Shown piece by piece: positions 50,201 to 62,822 of a stretch of 64,000 nucleotides of DNA. The position numbers and the translations under genes were made by a program. Origin of the DNA: Ricinus communis (lineage: Eukaryota > Streptophyta > Magnoliopsida > Malpighiales > Euphorbiaceae); NCBI RefSeq assembly GCF_019578655.1, contig NC_063260.1, positions 27,304,888 to 27,368,887 of the forward strand, given 5' to 3'. A model generated the notes under the pieces. It made no database searches and was not told the origin of the DNA. It worked only from the letters and a program-made list of their open reading frames with translations. How positions within the stretch are numbered: position 1 is the first letter of the stretch; each line of letters opens with the position of its first letter.

Positions 50201-51785
50201 AACACAGCCAGGAAACCAACTAAATAGCCATGCACATCTCAACAATAGGTAAATGATGCAAAATCGTAAATAAACTAAATTCAAGCGTGAGGCATAAAAC
50301 AACCGTTTCTACACATTGAAGCTCACAGCATAAAAGATTTGCACGATGTAAAAGGTCAGACATTCACATGACGACCATACATGAGAAGAGAAAAGGCTCC
50401 TCAAAGTTCAATCTCATGAAAATCTGAGAAGTAAGAATTGACTTAATCGGGGAGTTTGCCAAGTTGCAAAATAGTATAAATGAATAGACATCATAAATTG
50501 ATACAAGCAAGCAATCTAGCACAGTTTCTTCCATATCTGAAATAAAATAATACTTTTGAAAGAGTTTTCCTTTTGCTGTCTTTACTAATAAAGGAGACTC
50601 TTGGGATTTCACAGTATCCCATCATAACCAGAAAAGACCTGTTCTAATACCAACTGACACAGGACGGAACACGGTAACAAGGCTAGATCTTGTCTAAACC
50701 TTAAACATCCTTGAATCCAAGGGCTTATTTATTTATCCAGAGAGCATATTCATGCAATTAAAGGAAAAAAAAAAAAAAGGAAGAAAATTAATTAAAAGAA
50801 AATTTAGCTCGTCTTCTAGTTTAACCAATTTGAGGTTCCTAAACAAGCAGGTGCACTGTTGTTATTATCATTAATGATAAGTTTATCAAGATTTATAAGT
50901 TTCCAGTGCTGGCAAGAGAAATCTCAGGGATCATTTTCTTTTTCATCAATTTATTATATGCTATCAGCTTTTATTACTAAATGTATTGATAATATATTGA
51001 TCCACAGAATGCCAGTGTATAATTCCTTTACATTTTTACTTATTTGCATGCTTATTCTGATATTCTCACTCATTCCAGAAACATTTTCCTTTGTTGATAT
51101 GTGCCATTTTCTAGAAGGGTTTCCTTTTAAATTTCAGACGCCTTGTGAAAAAGACATTTTCTCTCCTATTTACTGTCCATTTTTCTCTATCAGCTATTGT
51201 CTTAACTATTAGATAAGGCACACCAAGGACACCCGTGGCACCTCCTCTAATCACTTCCTCTTTCTAGCAGATATGTGGAACTGGGAAGTTGAATAAGAGT
51301 TGAGAAATATAATCCGAACTTCTAATCTACTGGCAAAACATGCTTTATGAAGAAACTTTTCACAAACAATAAGTGCAAAAGAGGATAATGACCAGAAATA
51401 TGTAACAATAATATACACCGAAATGTAAGAAAAATGATTTTAGCATTTCACAAGTAAACTAACTAAAACATTCTCACAGTATGTTGGCAATTTCCAAAAT
51501 TTGATACGGTTTATAATAATTTACCTTCTGATAAAAAAGGAAGGCAAAGAATGTAAGCTACGAGGAGAGAGGTTTGCAAGCTGATCTTAAATTGTGTACA
51601 AGAAAGGACTCATATCTGCAATTTGTTAGCATAGTATCCAAAATGCTGGATGTCAGTCAATAACCAGCTGTGAGTCAATGATGCCAAATGATACAAAACT
51701 GAAGACCTGTGACGGCCTTTCTTCAAGCGCATATTCCTCCAACAAAATAATAGTAAGTAAAATGAGATGCGCTGGCCACCCTCAC
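44263..51785. other. Long intergenic region between GTL1 and the DUF604 gene
   Basis: 44263-45130 is the GTL1 leader and promoter, with GA-rich tracts. 45850-47400 is extremely AT-rich. 47400-48500 has mixed composition, reminiscent of non-coding LTR sequence but without definable ends. 48500-51785 is ordinary AT-rich DNA that includes the DUF604 3' UTR. No coding sequence supported; frames over 49172-49366 and 50038-50302 have no family features. Confidence 0.6.
44795..44818. promoter_or_regulatory. (GA)12 tract in the GTL1 leader or promoter
   Basis: Pure GA repeat about 535 bp upstream of the GTL1 ATG (pure CT on the gene's strand), with a second short GAGA run at about 44873-44887. GA/CT repeats near plant gene starts can bind BBR/BPC (GAGA-binding) factors and are also frequent in leaders. 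The regulatory role is inferred. Confidence 0.45.
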
Positions 51786-53734
51786 TCAAACAGAATCCAT
51801 AAAAGAACCAGAAGATCCCTTCTCGCACTGCCCAACTGATATTGTAAGCAGTTCATCACTTGTTCTATTCAGTTTGCAACATTGACGACGTGGTACCTGT
51901 TCAAAATCCCAATTATTGGAAACAGCATTCAACCCCCAAAAAAAAAAAAAAAACAAGTACAGAAAATGAATTAAAATCACACAATAGATGGTAGCATTAT
52001 ATAGTGCTGGAAAGAATTGTGAGCAAGGAACTCACCCAGTGCCACTTCTTTGACGCAGAGAACCCAAGCACCTGAATATTCTCCACGTAAGGCAGAGGAG
52101 GAGAACGTGGGAAACAGAAAACTTTTCGTCTAAAATCATCTTTCATTCTAGCCCGCGAATATGAACCAAGTGTAGCGTTTCCTTGTCTTGCTATGTCTTT
52201 CAAAAAAAAGAGGATGGGCCTTTTACAAATAGATTTATGAGGATCTCTGGTATCCAAATCAAATTCGCTACGATCCCTGATCTTGTTCCAAGCAGAGTAA
52301 GTACTTTCTGAGCGCTCAAGTATGCGGGGAAGCACAATGTTTGGGAAGACTTGAATGACATAGCCCAGTGAGATAGAAAAAGAAAGGTGGTGTGCATGGT
52401 CGTAACAGATTGACCTCTGCAAAAAGCTCAAGGGGTCAGCAGTCATAGCTCTAGTGAAGAGCTTCAGGCTATCCAAAGAGCTTAAGCCAGGGTAGAAAGG
52501 ATCAACAGCCTCGATGTGATGAATGGATACAAAGGGTGCAATAGGGTGCGAGGATAGAAGACCATGCGCATTACCTCTAACATCCCACTGCCAGAAGAAA
52601 CCAGCCAGCAATTAAAAAACTTGTGCTCTTTTCTTTTTTCCTATGTTATATAGGGATGACATTAAATCTAAGCAGTGCATAAGCAGAAATTCGCTCCACT
52701 CTATAGTCAATCATATATAGCTATAAAATATATTAAAAAAATTGGTGATAAAAAATAATAATAATTATAATAAAGCAGACCTGGTGGAAGCCTTGTTCTC
52801 TGGTCAAAGGAATACCAAGCTCAGAAATGCAGGCGTGGAGGCGATCATCACTTCCATAAAGTTTATGATACCGCTCAAGACAATCGTCTAAAATGTTGGA
52901 AAGAGCCTCGGCGAGGGGATAACTTATGGCAATTCCACCACCTCCGTAGGCCATAGAATGACTGAAATAGGTGTTGGCAGAGTGGCTTTCAGAAGGAGCA
53001 CCTACGTAGACCATCTCAGAGGAATCGTACTTGCTTAGAACACCAACCAGATTGTCCGCATTGAAAATGGTGTCATCGTCTCCGAGAACGAACCACCTGA
53101 CATCAGGCAGTCCAAGCCGAAAACTCTCCAAGACAATGCGGGAGATCCGGAGTCCCGAAGGGTGCCCCGTGGGATTAGTGTAGCGGAAGCGGGAGGTATC
53201 CTCGGAGATCATTATTTGGGGCAAGGAATCGTCCCAATCCTCTTTAGACACCTCTTCTTCAAGCCACACGTGCCCTCTCATATTGTTAGGCCGCCACCAC
53301 AGCCGCACGAACTCTCTGCGCTGTTTCCAGAGCTGCGAGGATCCCGCTATGCCAAACATGATATGTTTCAGTGTCAGTTCACTACTTCCCTTATAATTTT
53401 CCTCCGAGAGGCTGCGATTGCGGCTCAATTGGAGTGAAGAAGGACGAGGGGGCGGCGGCGGCGGCGGCGGCAGCGGCAGCACCGCAGATAGATGATGATC
53501 GGAATGCCAGGAGAGGGTGCTTGGGCTGCCTTCCCATTTTCGAAACCGGTGCCAACAACGGGCTGTAGTTCCGGAAAATATGAGAGATAGCCAGGCGGTG
53601 GTAGAAACGAGCAGTGCTGCCACTACAACGACAGCAGTGCCGGTGCGACTGTGGCGCCATCTACGGCTGCGGGTTCGAGAAAGTGAAAGGGGCGATCGGC
53701 ATGAATTCTTCGGGGAGGAGTCCATGATCACCAT
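51786..53734 (-). CDS. DUF604 Fringe-like glycosyltransferase (GT31-related)
   Basis: Predicted Golgi type II glycosyltransferase of the plant DUF604 family, related to animal Fringe; acceptor unknown. Three exons: 53734-52781, 52587-52036, 51896-51786; 538 aa, all GT-AG and in phase 0. A basic tail (RTRSRRWRHSR) precedes the single anchor at about residues 32-54, then a stem with a Pro run (about 89-97). The catalytic domain starts near 118 (LTLKHIMFGIAG). The metal-binding DDD triad lies at 219-221 in WFVLGDDDTIF, followed by YVGAPSES and AYGGGGIAISYPLA. The C-terminus has the double-cysteine motif PRRQCC typical of the family, encoded by the short last exon. The first ATG (53734) is used; ATG 53725 (MDSSP) is equally plausible. 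Confidence 0.93.
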
Positions 53735-56700
53735 CAAAACAGTCACCCCCAATAGCCTTAATCATTTCCGTGAAGAAGACGGAAAATTTTAATTTTTTTT
53801 ATAACAGAATAGATCCAAACAAAACAGATCACTCTAATTGACTTATAAATTTCCTCTATTATTATGTTTAACCAATAAGACAATCCAGACTCTACCATTC
53901 ACTTTCTAACTCTGCAAACCACAAAGCACTCCCCACTCTTTGGTTTTAGCGCAATTTGATTTTCAAATTTTTTTATTTTTTCTTTTCTTTTCAACCTTTT
54001 CTTTTAAAATTCTAATGATTTTGTTTTGCTTTTGAAAGTGACCGTCTGTTTTGAAAATCAAATATAAAATCGTTTTAAAAAAAAATAAAATCCCAACCAA
54101 TCGAAGATAGACGTTACGATTTTATGGGCTTCTTTAAACCGGATGTGCAGCTCTTTCCGCTGTCTGTTGGTTGTTGTCTCCGAGCCCGTCAACTGGATTT
54201 CCAACATTTCTCTCTCAAACATATATGTTTGTTTGATTTCCTTCTTCGCCGTTCGGCCGGCTTTTGTTACCTCAATTACTTAATAATACTAGTCAGCATA
54301 TTTTAGGTTTCGATTTTAAGATTTAGATTATAAAGTTGGATTTGTGTAGATGTAAGCGTGAAAGCTAAGCCACTCTATCCGAACAGTACGGCTCAGTCTG
54401 TGCTTAATGAAATTATATCATGACTGACACGGTTTAACGAGCTTGAATAAATGAAGCTCTAATCATCTAGGATATTAAAATTAATTCTTTTAGTTACTTT
54501 TATTATACAAACATAATAAATATAAAAGATAAATAGCTTTTATTAATATTAAACTAATTATGAAAAATACAGAATAAAAATTTTCTATAATAACTAAATA
54601 AAAATATTTTACTCTATTGAAAATCAGAATAAGTGTTTTTATATTTGAATATTAAAAATAAAAAAATTATTTATTTTTATTTTTATTACTAATAAGTAGA
54701 ATTTATATATAAATACATACTACCTCATTATTAAAAATAATGAATTTAAAAATTTATAAATATACCAAATTAAGTATATGCATAGCAATATTAAAAGAAA
54801 AAAAAATATTATATCATATTTGATTCAAATCTTTAATAAATTCAAAAATTAAGTTAAATTTAAATTATTATATTTTTCTGAAAAAATTTAAATAAATTAA
54901 AGAATAAGTTGAATCTGAATAATTTAAACAGCTAAAATCATTTTATATTCTATATAAATTACTCCCTGATCAAGTGATATGAGCTCGCCTAGTTTCGGTA
55001 TGATGAGTTGAGACCTTTTAGTGATAGACGTTTTGTAGGACATGGCTTACTATCTCTTATGGAGTTGAACCTCTCACTATTGCTATTGGCTCTGTTAAGG
55101 ACGCATATGATAAACTTTATCTCCTGTAAAAAAAAAGGAAATATACCATAACTAAAATACTATTCTTTTTAACTAAGTAATACATAATAAATAAAAGATA
55201 ATACAATTATATCATTTTACTTATCTCAAATACTAATTTAACTTTTGGAATAATTTTTTAAATATCATAATTTATTGAGTTATGTCAAATCAATTGGCTT
55301 AAATCGAATTATTTTTTATTTGGACAATAACCATATACGTTCATGAGGGTCTTGGAAAACTTATGTATTGATTCATTTTTTATAAGATCCATAATTCAAT
55401 TTGAATACTGTCCGTTTTCATTTGGTTAAGAAGATGAGGTGTGCTCGACTGTTTGCGGACTTTGTTTAAAAGAAAATGCAAGCAATGTCATGCATTTGAT
55501 GTGGTAACTTAGCATATCTAAGTTGGTGCCGCATCATTAAATTCTCACGGGTTATCTCATTAATTTAATATATTTTATATTTTCCCTGCAAATATAGCAT
55601 TTCACTTTCTACTAGTAACATAAAAAATAACTTTTCCTTTTCTCTTTCCCCTTTCATTTTTCCCTCCATTATTGCTCTTTTTGACACCAATTATGCATCC
55701 TTATAAATAAATATTTTTTTTTTATTTTATCAACTAAACATCTACATAGGTATATAAATTTTTCTCTAAATAAATTCTTACTCAATTATATATCACTAGT
55801 TATTATTATTTTAATTATAAAATTAAATTGATAGATATAATTTAATAAAATTTTAAAATTTTAATATTAATTTATAATATTTTAAAAATGACAGTAAATT
55901 AATTATTTTTAAATATTTTTAATCCTTTTAAAATTATTAATACATTAATATTATATATATTAATATTACCAATATAATTAAAATTAATATTTTTAAAAAA
56001 TTAAAATTTTATTATATATTTAAAAAATTAATTTATTATTTAATATAATGATCAAAATATAATTTAGAATATTATTTTTTTAAATTAAAATTATTATTAA
56101 ATTAATTTATTAATTAATATAATATTAAAATATAATTAATGTACTATTTTTATGATAGAAGTACTATTTTATTTAATTATAAAATTATTTATTAATTAAT
56201 ATACTATTTTTTACTATTAAAATTAGTGTTTAATTAGAAATTGTTTTATAAATTAATAAAAAATTATAAAATTATATATAAATTTAAAATTTATGTATTA
56301 AAAGTAAATACACTTGTCAAAATAAAAAATTTAATGTTTTTAGAATTAAGTATATATATAAAAAAATTAAATCTTAGAAAATAATATATATATAAATTAT
56401 AATTAATAAATATCTATTTTATCCACCTCAGATTTTAATTAATGTTATATTAACCTATTAATATTGTTATGCGGATAAATAACTAGTACCAATTAATTCT
56501 AAACGGTAATACCTATGCTATCAGCATTACTATGATCATATTTGCCTTTCCTCCAATGCGAAATTACACTTTAATTTATATAGCAAAAATATCAAGATAA
56601 AATTAACAGCGCTAAAATGGGGAATAAGACAAAAACCTTGCATTTCCGAGCCCCAATATGAAACTTACCACAGAAAACTCAATTACGTCGTAAAGTGTTA

Positions 56701-59487
56701 CACAAATAACTAATTAATTAAATATTTGATGTAGAAGCTAACCGCATTTCAGTCTAATAGTCAACCACGTGTCTCAAAAGGTACGGTTTAAAGTCTAATA
56801 CAGGCTAAGGACTGGATAAAGTCTAAGACTGCGACCCCATCCGAACCTGGCTTTGCTTAAGAAACCCCCCAAATTAATATTAAATGTTGTAATCGAACCA
56901 CACGATATAAAATTACAAGAGTGAGATCAGATAAGAGACACCTAAATCGTTCAGAAAAAAAAAAAGAAGCATCCAACGGTTAGTTGTCTTATCAACTCAG
57001 GATCTGAGGAGACTGATTGTAGGCAATAAAACCTTTATTAGCGAGAAATGAAAGAGCATAACTACATTCTTACCCCTGTTTCACTTTCAAACTCTTCTTC
57101 TTTTTCTTTTCTCTTCTTATTATTATATTTAAATGCCGCTAAAAGAATAAAGTGACAAAAAAATAAAAGCTGAGAAATCAATTGAGGGTTGGAGCCAAAT
57201 TAAGCTTATTAAAACGAGATGCTCTTCTTATTTTAAAAATTATATAGTGTTTTATCTTCTAACATTATATATATATATATTCTATTCAGTATTTATTGGT
57301 AAATTGCGAAGTGATTGTATATGCTAATAACGATGCACGTCATGTCTCTTAATGCAGGGGCTAATTGAATATAAAGTTAAAAATACAGGGATTAATTAGG
57401 ACGCAATAAATGAACAGGGACTAAATACAACCTATAATATGGGTTGAGCCTATTCTTTTTTCTATCAACTGCGTCTGCTACTAACTAAACAATTGAAGCG
57501 GCTGCCCTTGCCTTCTCCAGTGTTTTGACTGTGGTTCCTGTGAATTTTTGAAGAATCGTTATCTAGGAAAATAAAAAGAATACAAATTTAAGTAAAAGGA
57601 AGTCTCAATATAAAAATATTTATCAAAATTTAAGATGCCATTGTGAGAGGCATGCAAAATGGATAAGAATAGAACAATTGTTTTAATTAAATTAAAACCT
57701 CGTTTGGTAATTGTAGATTACTATTTTCAAGTGTTTAATTATTTAGTTTTAATATATTGAGCGACAAATGTTGGTTAATAAATTAATGTCTTTAATGCGT
57801 TTCACTTTATTCTTATCTCGATTTAGTAATATACATACATTTTTTTATATTACTCTGAATTAAAATTTCTTTTTAGCTATTTTCTAAATCTTCTTAATTT
57901 AAAACAATATATATATATATATTAAAGAAAGAGAAGATCAATTACATCTTAAAAATGCGAGAGCTAATAAGATATTATTTATGCGTTATTAAACTATGTT
58001 GTTATTGTAAAAATGGTTATAATTTTTAACTTCATTTGTACTGAAAGTTTCTTCACTAAGTTATTTGTATTTAATTTGCTTTAGTTTTTTTTAGGACTCT
58101 TATTAATGAGGTTGATTATACTTAAAAGGATAAATATTAAAGGATAAAGTAGCCTATTTATAAATAAAATAAAACAATTGGTGTAAATAATCACTATAAA
58201 ATAAACACAGTGATTATTAGGAATTAAAAAGTTACCAGCTATTTTAACTGTTATGCCAAGTATCCACTTAGGTACAATAGAAGGAGTTTCATTTATGATC
58301 CATTTCGATCCGATGGAAAGAGTAAAAATGTGAGTTCAGAACCAAAGCTTGAAATATGATTTTGGCTATTTCGTCCATTTAAATATTTATATTTATAATT
58401 TAATAGTTATAATGAAATATTCAATAAAACTACTTTAGATTTTTTAGTTAATTATACTTCATTTATCAAATTTTAAAATTTAATTGAATTACTCAAATGT
58501 ATAGAAATAATTAAAAAGTATAAAGTAATTATTGATACTATAATCTATAGTTTTACTTATTTTCATATGGTTTATGGCCTAATTTGAACCCTAAATTATA
58601 CCCAAATTTCATATAAGGAGAAAAAGAAAAGAAAAAAGGAAAAATAATTTAGGGTCCAAATCGGAGCATAAGCCTATTACTTTGATATAAATATTGAAGC
58701 GGAATTAGGTTTGGTTCCTGATAGCCATACTGTGGAAAAAGGTCTAAACGTAAATGGCAACTGGTTTTGATTGATAAGTGGAGTGGGTCATAGGATAGAC
58801 GCGTTAAGTGAAAGCGAAAAAAGCAGTGAGCAATCGAAATTTGACTTGCAGATTTTATAATAGATTCCGGCAGCTATAAAGAATTTAATTAATTAATTTT
58901 CTTTTCCAATTTGAATAATAAAGGTGAAAATATAATGAGAATAGTTCCGTGTTGCTGTTAGCACGCCACCATCTAAAAAGTTTCTCTTCTCATGTTTATG
59001 CTTCACTATTAATAAATGAGGAAAATGAGAAAACTGTGCTTTCCATTGTTGGTGTATCGATTGACATATACAGAAAACAAAAAAGACATAAATTGATCAC
59101 CTTATTATTTCAGATTCATATTCATAAAGATTTCGGTGGGATTGGATCCGTAGGCTGTCGGATTTATGCCTTCTGCAGGAAGCGGGATATATGTATGTTT
59201 TCTGTGTCTGAGTCTCAGACTAGGTCCAACCACCGGCTTATTTGTCTGCTGGTGTAGGTGATGTTGGCCCATTCCTTCCATTTTCTTATTCTCTCGATCT
59301 TCTCAACTCACCTTCTCTGTGCCTTCCCTGCAGCCCACACCCACCATTTACATCCCCTCTAGTACTACTAGTACTGCTACTGAAGAACCTAACAACAATC
59401 CACCCAAACATGCTCCTTTAAATATCCGATTTATTCCCATTTTGACAGTAGAATTTATCAATTCATCCCATCGCTCTGCTGCTTGTC
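53735..59487. other. Long AT-rich divergent intergenic region
   Basis: Separates the minus-strand DUF604 gene from the plus-strand kinase gene. 54480-54960 and 55790-56420 are extremely AT-rich. 54960-55138 is a more complex stretch ending in an A run. 57260-57285 and 57908-57920 carry short AT dinucleotide tracts. 58940-59487 probably contains the kinase promoter and leader. No coding sequence supported. Confidence 0.6.
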
Positions 59488-60647
59488 ATGGGCTGCCTAC
59501 CCAGGTTCTTCAGACTCAAACCGATCACGCGTAGACCCATCAGCCAAGTTGGTGTCGTCGTTGCCGCTAGAGATGATATTGGATTTCATGTAAAGGAAAA
59601 GGATTTTGATGATGATTGTTGTGAAAAGAAATACAGCTGGAACGATATAGAGAGACTGACCATGAATTTCGCTCGGGTGGTCGGATCAGGAGGGTTTAGC
59701 ACAGTGTTTTTGGCTCGCTTGCCCAGTTTGACTCTCGGAGCAGTCAAGATCCACGGAAATAGCGACCATCTCAATCGACTCTTTAAGCAGGAACTAGACA
59801 TCCTACTCCAACTTCGCCATGACAACATTGTGAAGCTTCTAGGCCACTGCGACGATCAAGGTGTGTGATGGTTACAATTAAATTTTGGTTTATTTAGTTC
59901 TTTCTAAACCTATATGATATATAACCCCGAAAGTCGAAACTAATGTTTATTATCTTAAAACTTTCAGACAGAGGCGCCCTCGTGTTGGAGTATGTTCCCA
60001 ACGGAAGTTTGCAGGATAAGCTCCATGGTGCAGCAACTGAAATTCTTTCATGGAAGAGGCGGATGGCCATAGCCTTTCAGCTTGCCCAGGCTCTAGAGTA
60101 TCTACATGACAAATGCACCCTGCAAATAGTACATGGAGACATTAAAGCTTCCAACATCTTACTGGACGAGCATCTCAACTGTAAGCTTTGCGATTTTGGT
60201 TCTGCAAAGATGGGATTTTCTTCTATGGTAATGCCTTCCTCGAGAACGAAGCAAGTGATGATGGGTTCTCCTGGTTACACTGATCCCCACTATCTGAGGA
60301 CAGGAATGGCATCAAAGAAGAACGATATTTACAGCTACGGAGTCATCATTTTGGAACTGGTGACGGGAATGGAGGCATTCTGTGAAGAGAGGGGCCAGCT
60401 ATTGACATCCATGATGGGACCCATGCTAAGGAATGCCCGTGACTGTGAAGCGACGAAGATGGCAGAAATGGTGGATCCAAGATTAGCAGGTGACTTTGAC
60501 CTAAAGGAAGCGAGGGCCATGCTTTCCCTCTCCGCGCTTTGCCTTGGGCAGTCCCCAGTTCTAAGGCCTTCAGCTGCCCAAATCTTACAAGAAATTAGGC
60601 AGAATGTACGACTTCCATGTTTTCCTCCTTCGGAATTTCAGAATTAA
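59488..60647 (+). CDS. Receptor-like cytoplasmic kinase (At1g33260-like), HGD-type catalytic loop
   Basis: Putative Ser/Thr kinase without receptor or membrane helix. Two exons: 59488-59860 and 59968-60647; 350 aa. The N-terminus MGC offers Gly2 for myristoylation and Cys3 for palmitoylation, suggesting plasma-membrane attachment. Kinase landmarks: glycine loop VGSGGFSTVF (65-74), lysine 87 in AVKIH, glutamate 102 in FKQELDIL, catalytic loop VHGDIKASN (179-187) with Asp182, DFG at 200-202, GSPGYTDPHYL in place of the usual APE region, and NDIYSYGVIILELVTG. The residue before the catalytic Asp is Gly, not Arg, so it is non-RD. All three catalytic residues are present, so it could be active. 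The intron splits a Gly/Asp codon at the end of the N-lobe. Confidence 0.93.
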
Positions 60648-61323
60648 TTCAAGCAACCAGATTACCAGAACTTGTGTTGTTTTCTAGGCAATAATTATTG
60701 TGTAAAACTGTAATTAAATTGCATACACCTTTTTTTTACTAAAAAGAACACATACATTTCTGCAAGTACCATAAATTTCATTCATGTGCCTATGTTACGT
60801 GCACCTTAAGCGCAGGAGTCAGAAATTGCCATTAAAAGAATTTACATTTGATATCCATCCACATTGTAATGAGAATTTATCTAAAAAGGAAGAGAATAGA
60901 ATCTTTTTAGCTACTCCAAGTGTAAAAAGATTTTTTTACCTAATATAAGCATATATCCTTATTTATTGATGGATGAGAGACATGTCATGTAATGTATATG
61001 CTGCTAGCATAAAATAAAATTACACACACAATAGTAGTTGGATAAATATATAGTAACAGTAGTTTATAAAATTAAAAATAATTTTCTTTTTTGTCACGGA
61101 TTGGCAATCGGGCTTTCTGCCTCAGAGAGGGTGTGCTGATTGGCCCATTTAAAATGAAAATTATTCCGAGTGGGAGGCAGAGTCCAAAATAAAATGACCC
61201 AAACTTGGGTTTAATCCATATCCAATTACAAATACCCAGTGGGTATTTATATGTAGTAGCCCAGTAGGCAATGCTCACCGAGTCACTGCAGTGGGGGGGC
61301 TGGTAGTGAGACTGAGCTTGAGG
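60648..61323. other. Spacer between kinase and FAX4-like genes
   Basis: Kinase 3' UTR and FAX4-like promoter. No coding sequence. It contains GGCCCA (site II type on the minus strand) at about 61141-61147 and the TATA-like element listed separately. Confidence 0.6.
61244..61252 (+). promoter_or_regulatory. Putative TATA box of the FAX4-like gene
   Basis: TATTTATAT lies about 75 bp before the ATG at 61324, in a locally AT-rich pocket followed by more GC-rich leader. Motif and position only. Confidence 0.4.
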
Positions 61324-62822
61324 ATGGCCACGGCATGTTGTTTGTTGGTGATTCCATTTCCAGGAGCAAAATTGACGGCAGTGAACGAGTATGAGCTGGT
61401 CAGAAGAAGGAAGGATGTAAGTTTGTACGGCGGAAGATATCCTTTTCCAAGGGAAAGGAATGGAAATAGATCCAATATAAAAACCCAGTCACCAAGTGGT
61501 TCCTGCAAATGTCAGCTGATAGATCTCGCCCCTGCAACCTCTGCTACCTACGGGGCCCTGCTCCTCGCCGGCGGTCTCTTCGCCTGTAATATATTTTTCA
61601 CTCATCGCTTTCGGCTTTGTCTATTGTCATACAAAGTCCAACTGCTAATTTAATTTGCAATTTTGTGCCCCCGGCAGTTAACAAGTCAAGAAGCAAGGGC
61701 TCGCTGTTTGGGGGATTGACAGGAGCTACACTTATGGCTGCGGTAACATTTCTTAATAAATTGTATTATTAAGTATTAAAGCATTTTATCCGTCTTCAAA
61801 AACAGAACAGAAAGAAGGCTCAAACTCGAAGTCAAACTGAAGTAGTTGGAAAGTGTTTGTTTTTTTTTATTCTTTGGTGAAATAAATTGTTGGGATTAAG
61901 ATAAACTATCTTATATCGTGAATTATTTGTACTTGTTTGTTTTTCATCAAATGGTGCTGCAGTCTGTTTTTCTTTGTGTTGGTGGTAATGGTTTTCAAAT
62001 GCAGGTAGGCTTTTTTCTGCAGCCTTAAACAATAATCTGAATGTTTGGCTCTTTTCTTAAAATAAATCTTTCTTTTCAGTCTGAAACTAAACTTGTTTTC
62101 TTCCAGCTCAATATATTGACAAATATGTTTCTCCACATGCAGGCTTACTTTTTGATGCAACGAGAAGAAACAAAAGCTGTTGGTGATGCCCTTGGCTTTG
62201 GATCCGCTTTCCTCTTCTCTTCTGTATTTGGTATGTTTTTCTCATACTTGTTTTGTATGTATGAGCAAGATAGTATTACAAAAGATAATTTACATGGCTT
62301 TTACATATTCACTTTGAAGTTCCAATGCCTACTACCCATAGATTTTTCTAAAATGACCTTAAAAGGATCTGTAAATAAAGGAGATTCATAAACTTCAGCA
62401 ATAATTGTAAATGGAAAAGACCTAAAAGAGCAGTAAAGTGAATTCCAATTTTGCAAAGAAAAACACTTGAATGGAGTAAAACAATGAGCTCGTTTTCATG
62501 GTTGGTTGGCAAGTACAATTCAGATGGATGATGCAGAGGGTTTAAGTCTTCTAGAGTATATAGTGCAGGGAAGAAGAGCATAATAGAAGAATTTATGCAG
62601 GAAACAAAATCTCTTTCTATTGGATAGCTATGCCTTGCGATGAATCCCTGTTTGTCTGATGGTATACACCATGCTTCTCATATTTTTTTTTTGCTTGCTA
62701 AAATTTTGTTAGGTATACGATTGGTGGGTAGTCGAAAGCTGATTCCTGCAGGTCCTTTGTTAGGTTTATCTATCTGTGCCTTGGCTGTGTTTATGTCGTC
62801 CTACTTTCAAGATAGTCTCTGA
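61324..62822 (+). CDS. FAX4: TMEM14-family protein, FATTY ACID EXPORT 4-like, plastid
   Basis: Small four-helix membrane protein of the TMEM14 (Tmemb_14) family; plastid FAX proteins are thought to move free fatty acids across the envelope. Four exons: 61324-61585, 61678-61742, 62143-62230, 62713-62822; 174 aa. The first ~65 residues are rich in basic and hydroxylated residues, with few acidic ones, and look like a transit peptide. The TMEM14 core follows: TYGALLLAGGLFAF, SKGSLFGGLTGATLMAAAYFL, LGFGSAFLFSSVFGIRLV, KLIPAGPLLGLSICALAVF. The glycine-rich helices are the family hallmark. The assignment to FAX4 in particular rests on the plastid-type leader and on the neighbouring genes. An earlier in-frame acceptor for exon 3 at 62107 would add 12 residues. 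Confidence 0.88.

Noticed and set aside
53371..53660. Alanine-run frames on both strands inside DUF604 exon 1
   Set aside because: Shadows of the GC trinucleotide repeat that encodes the proline run.
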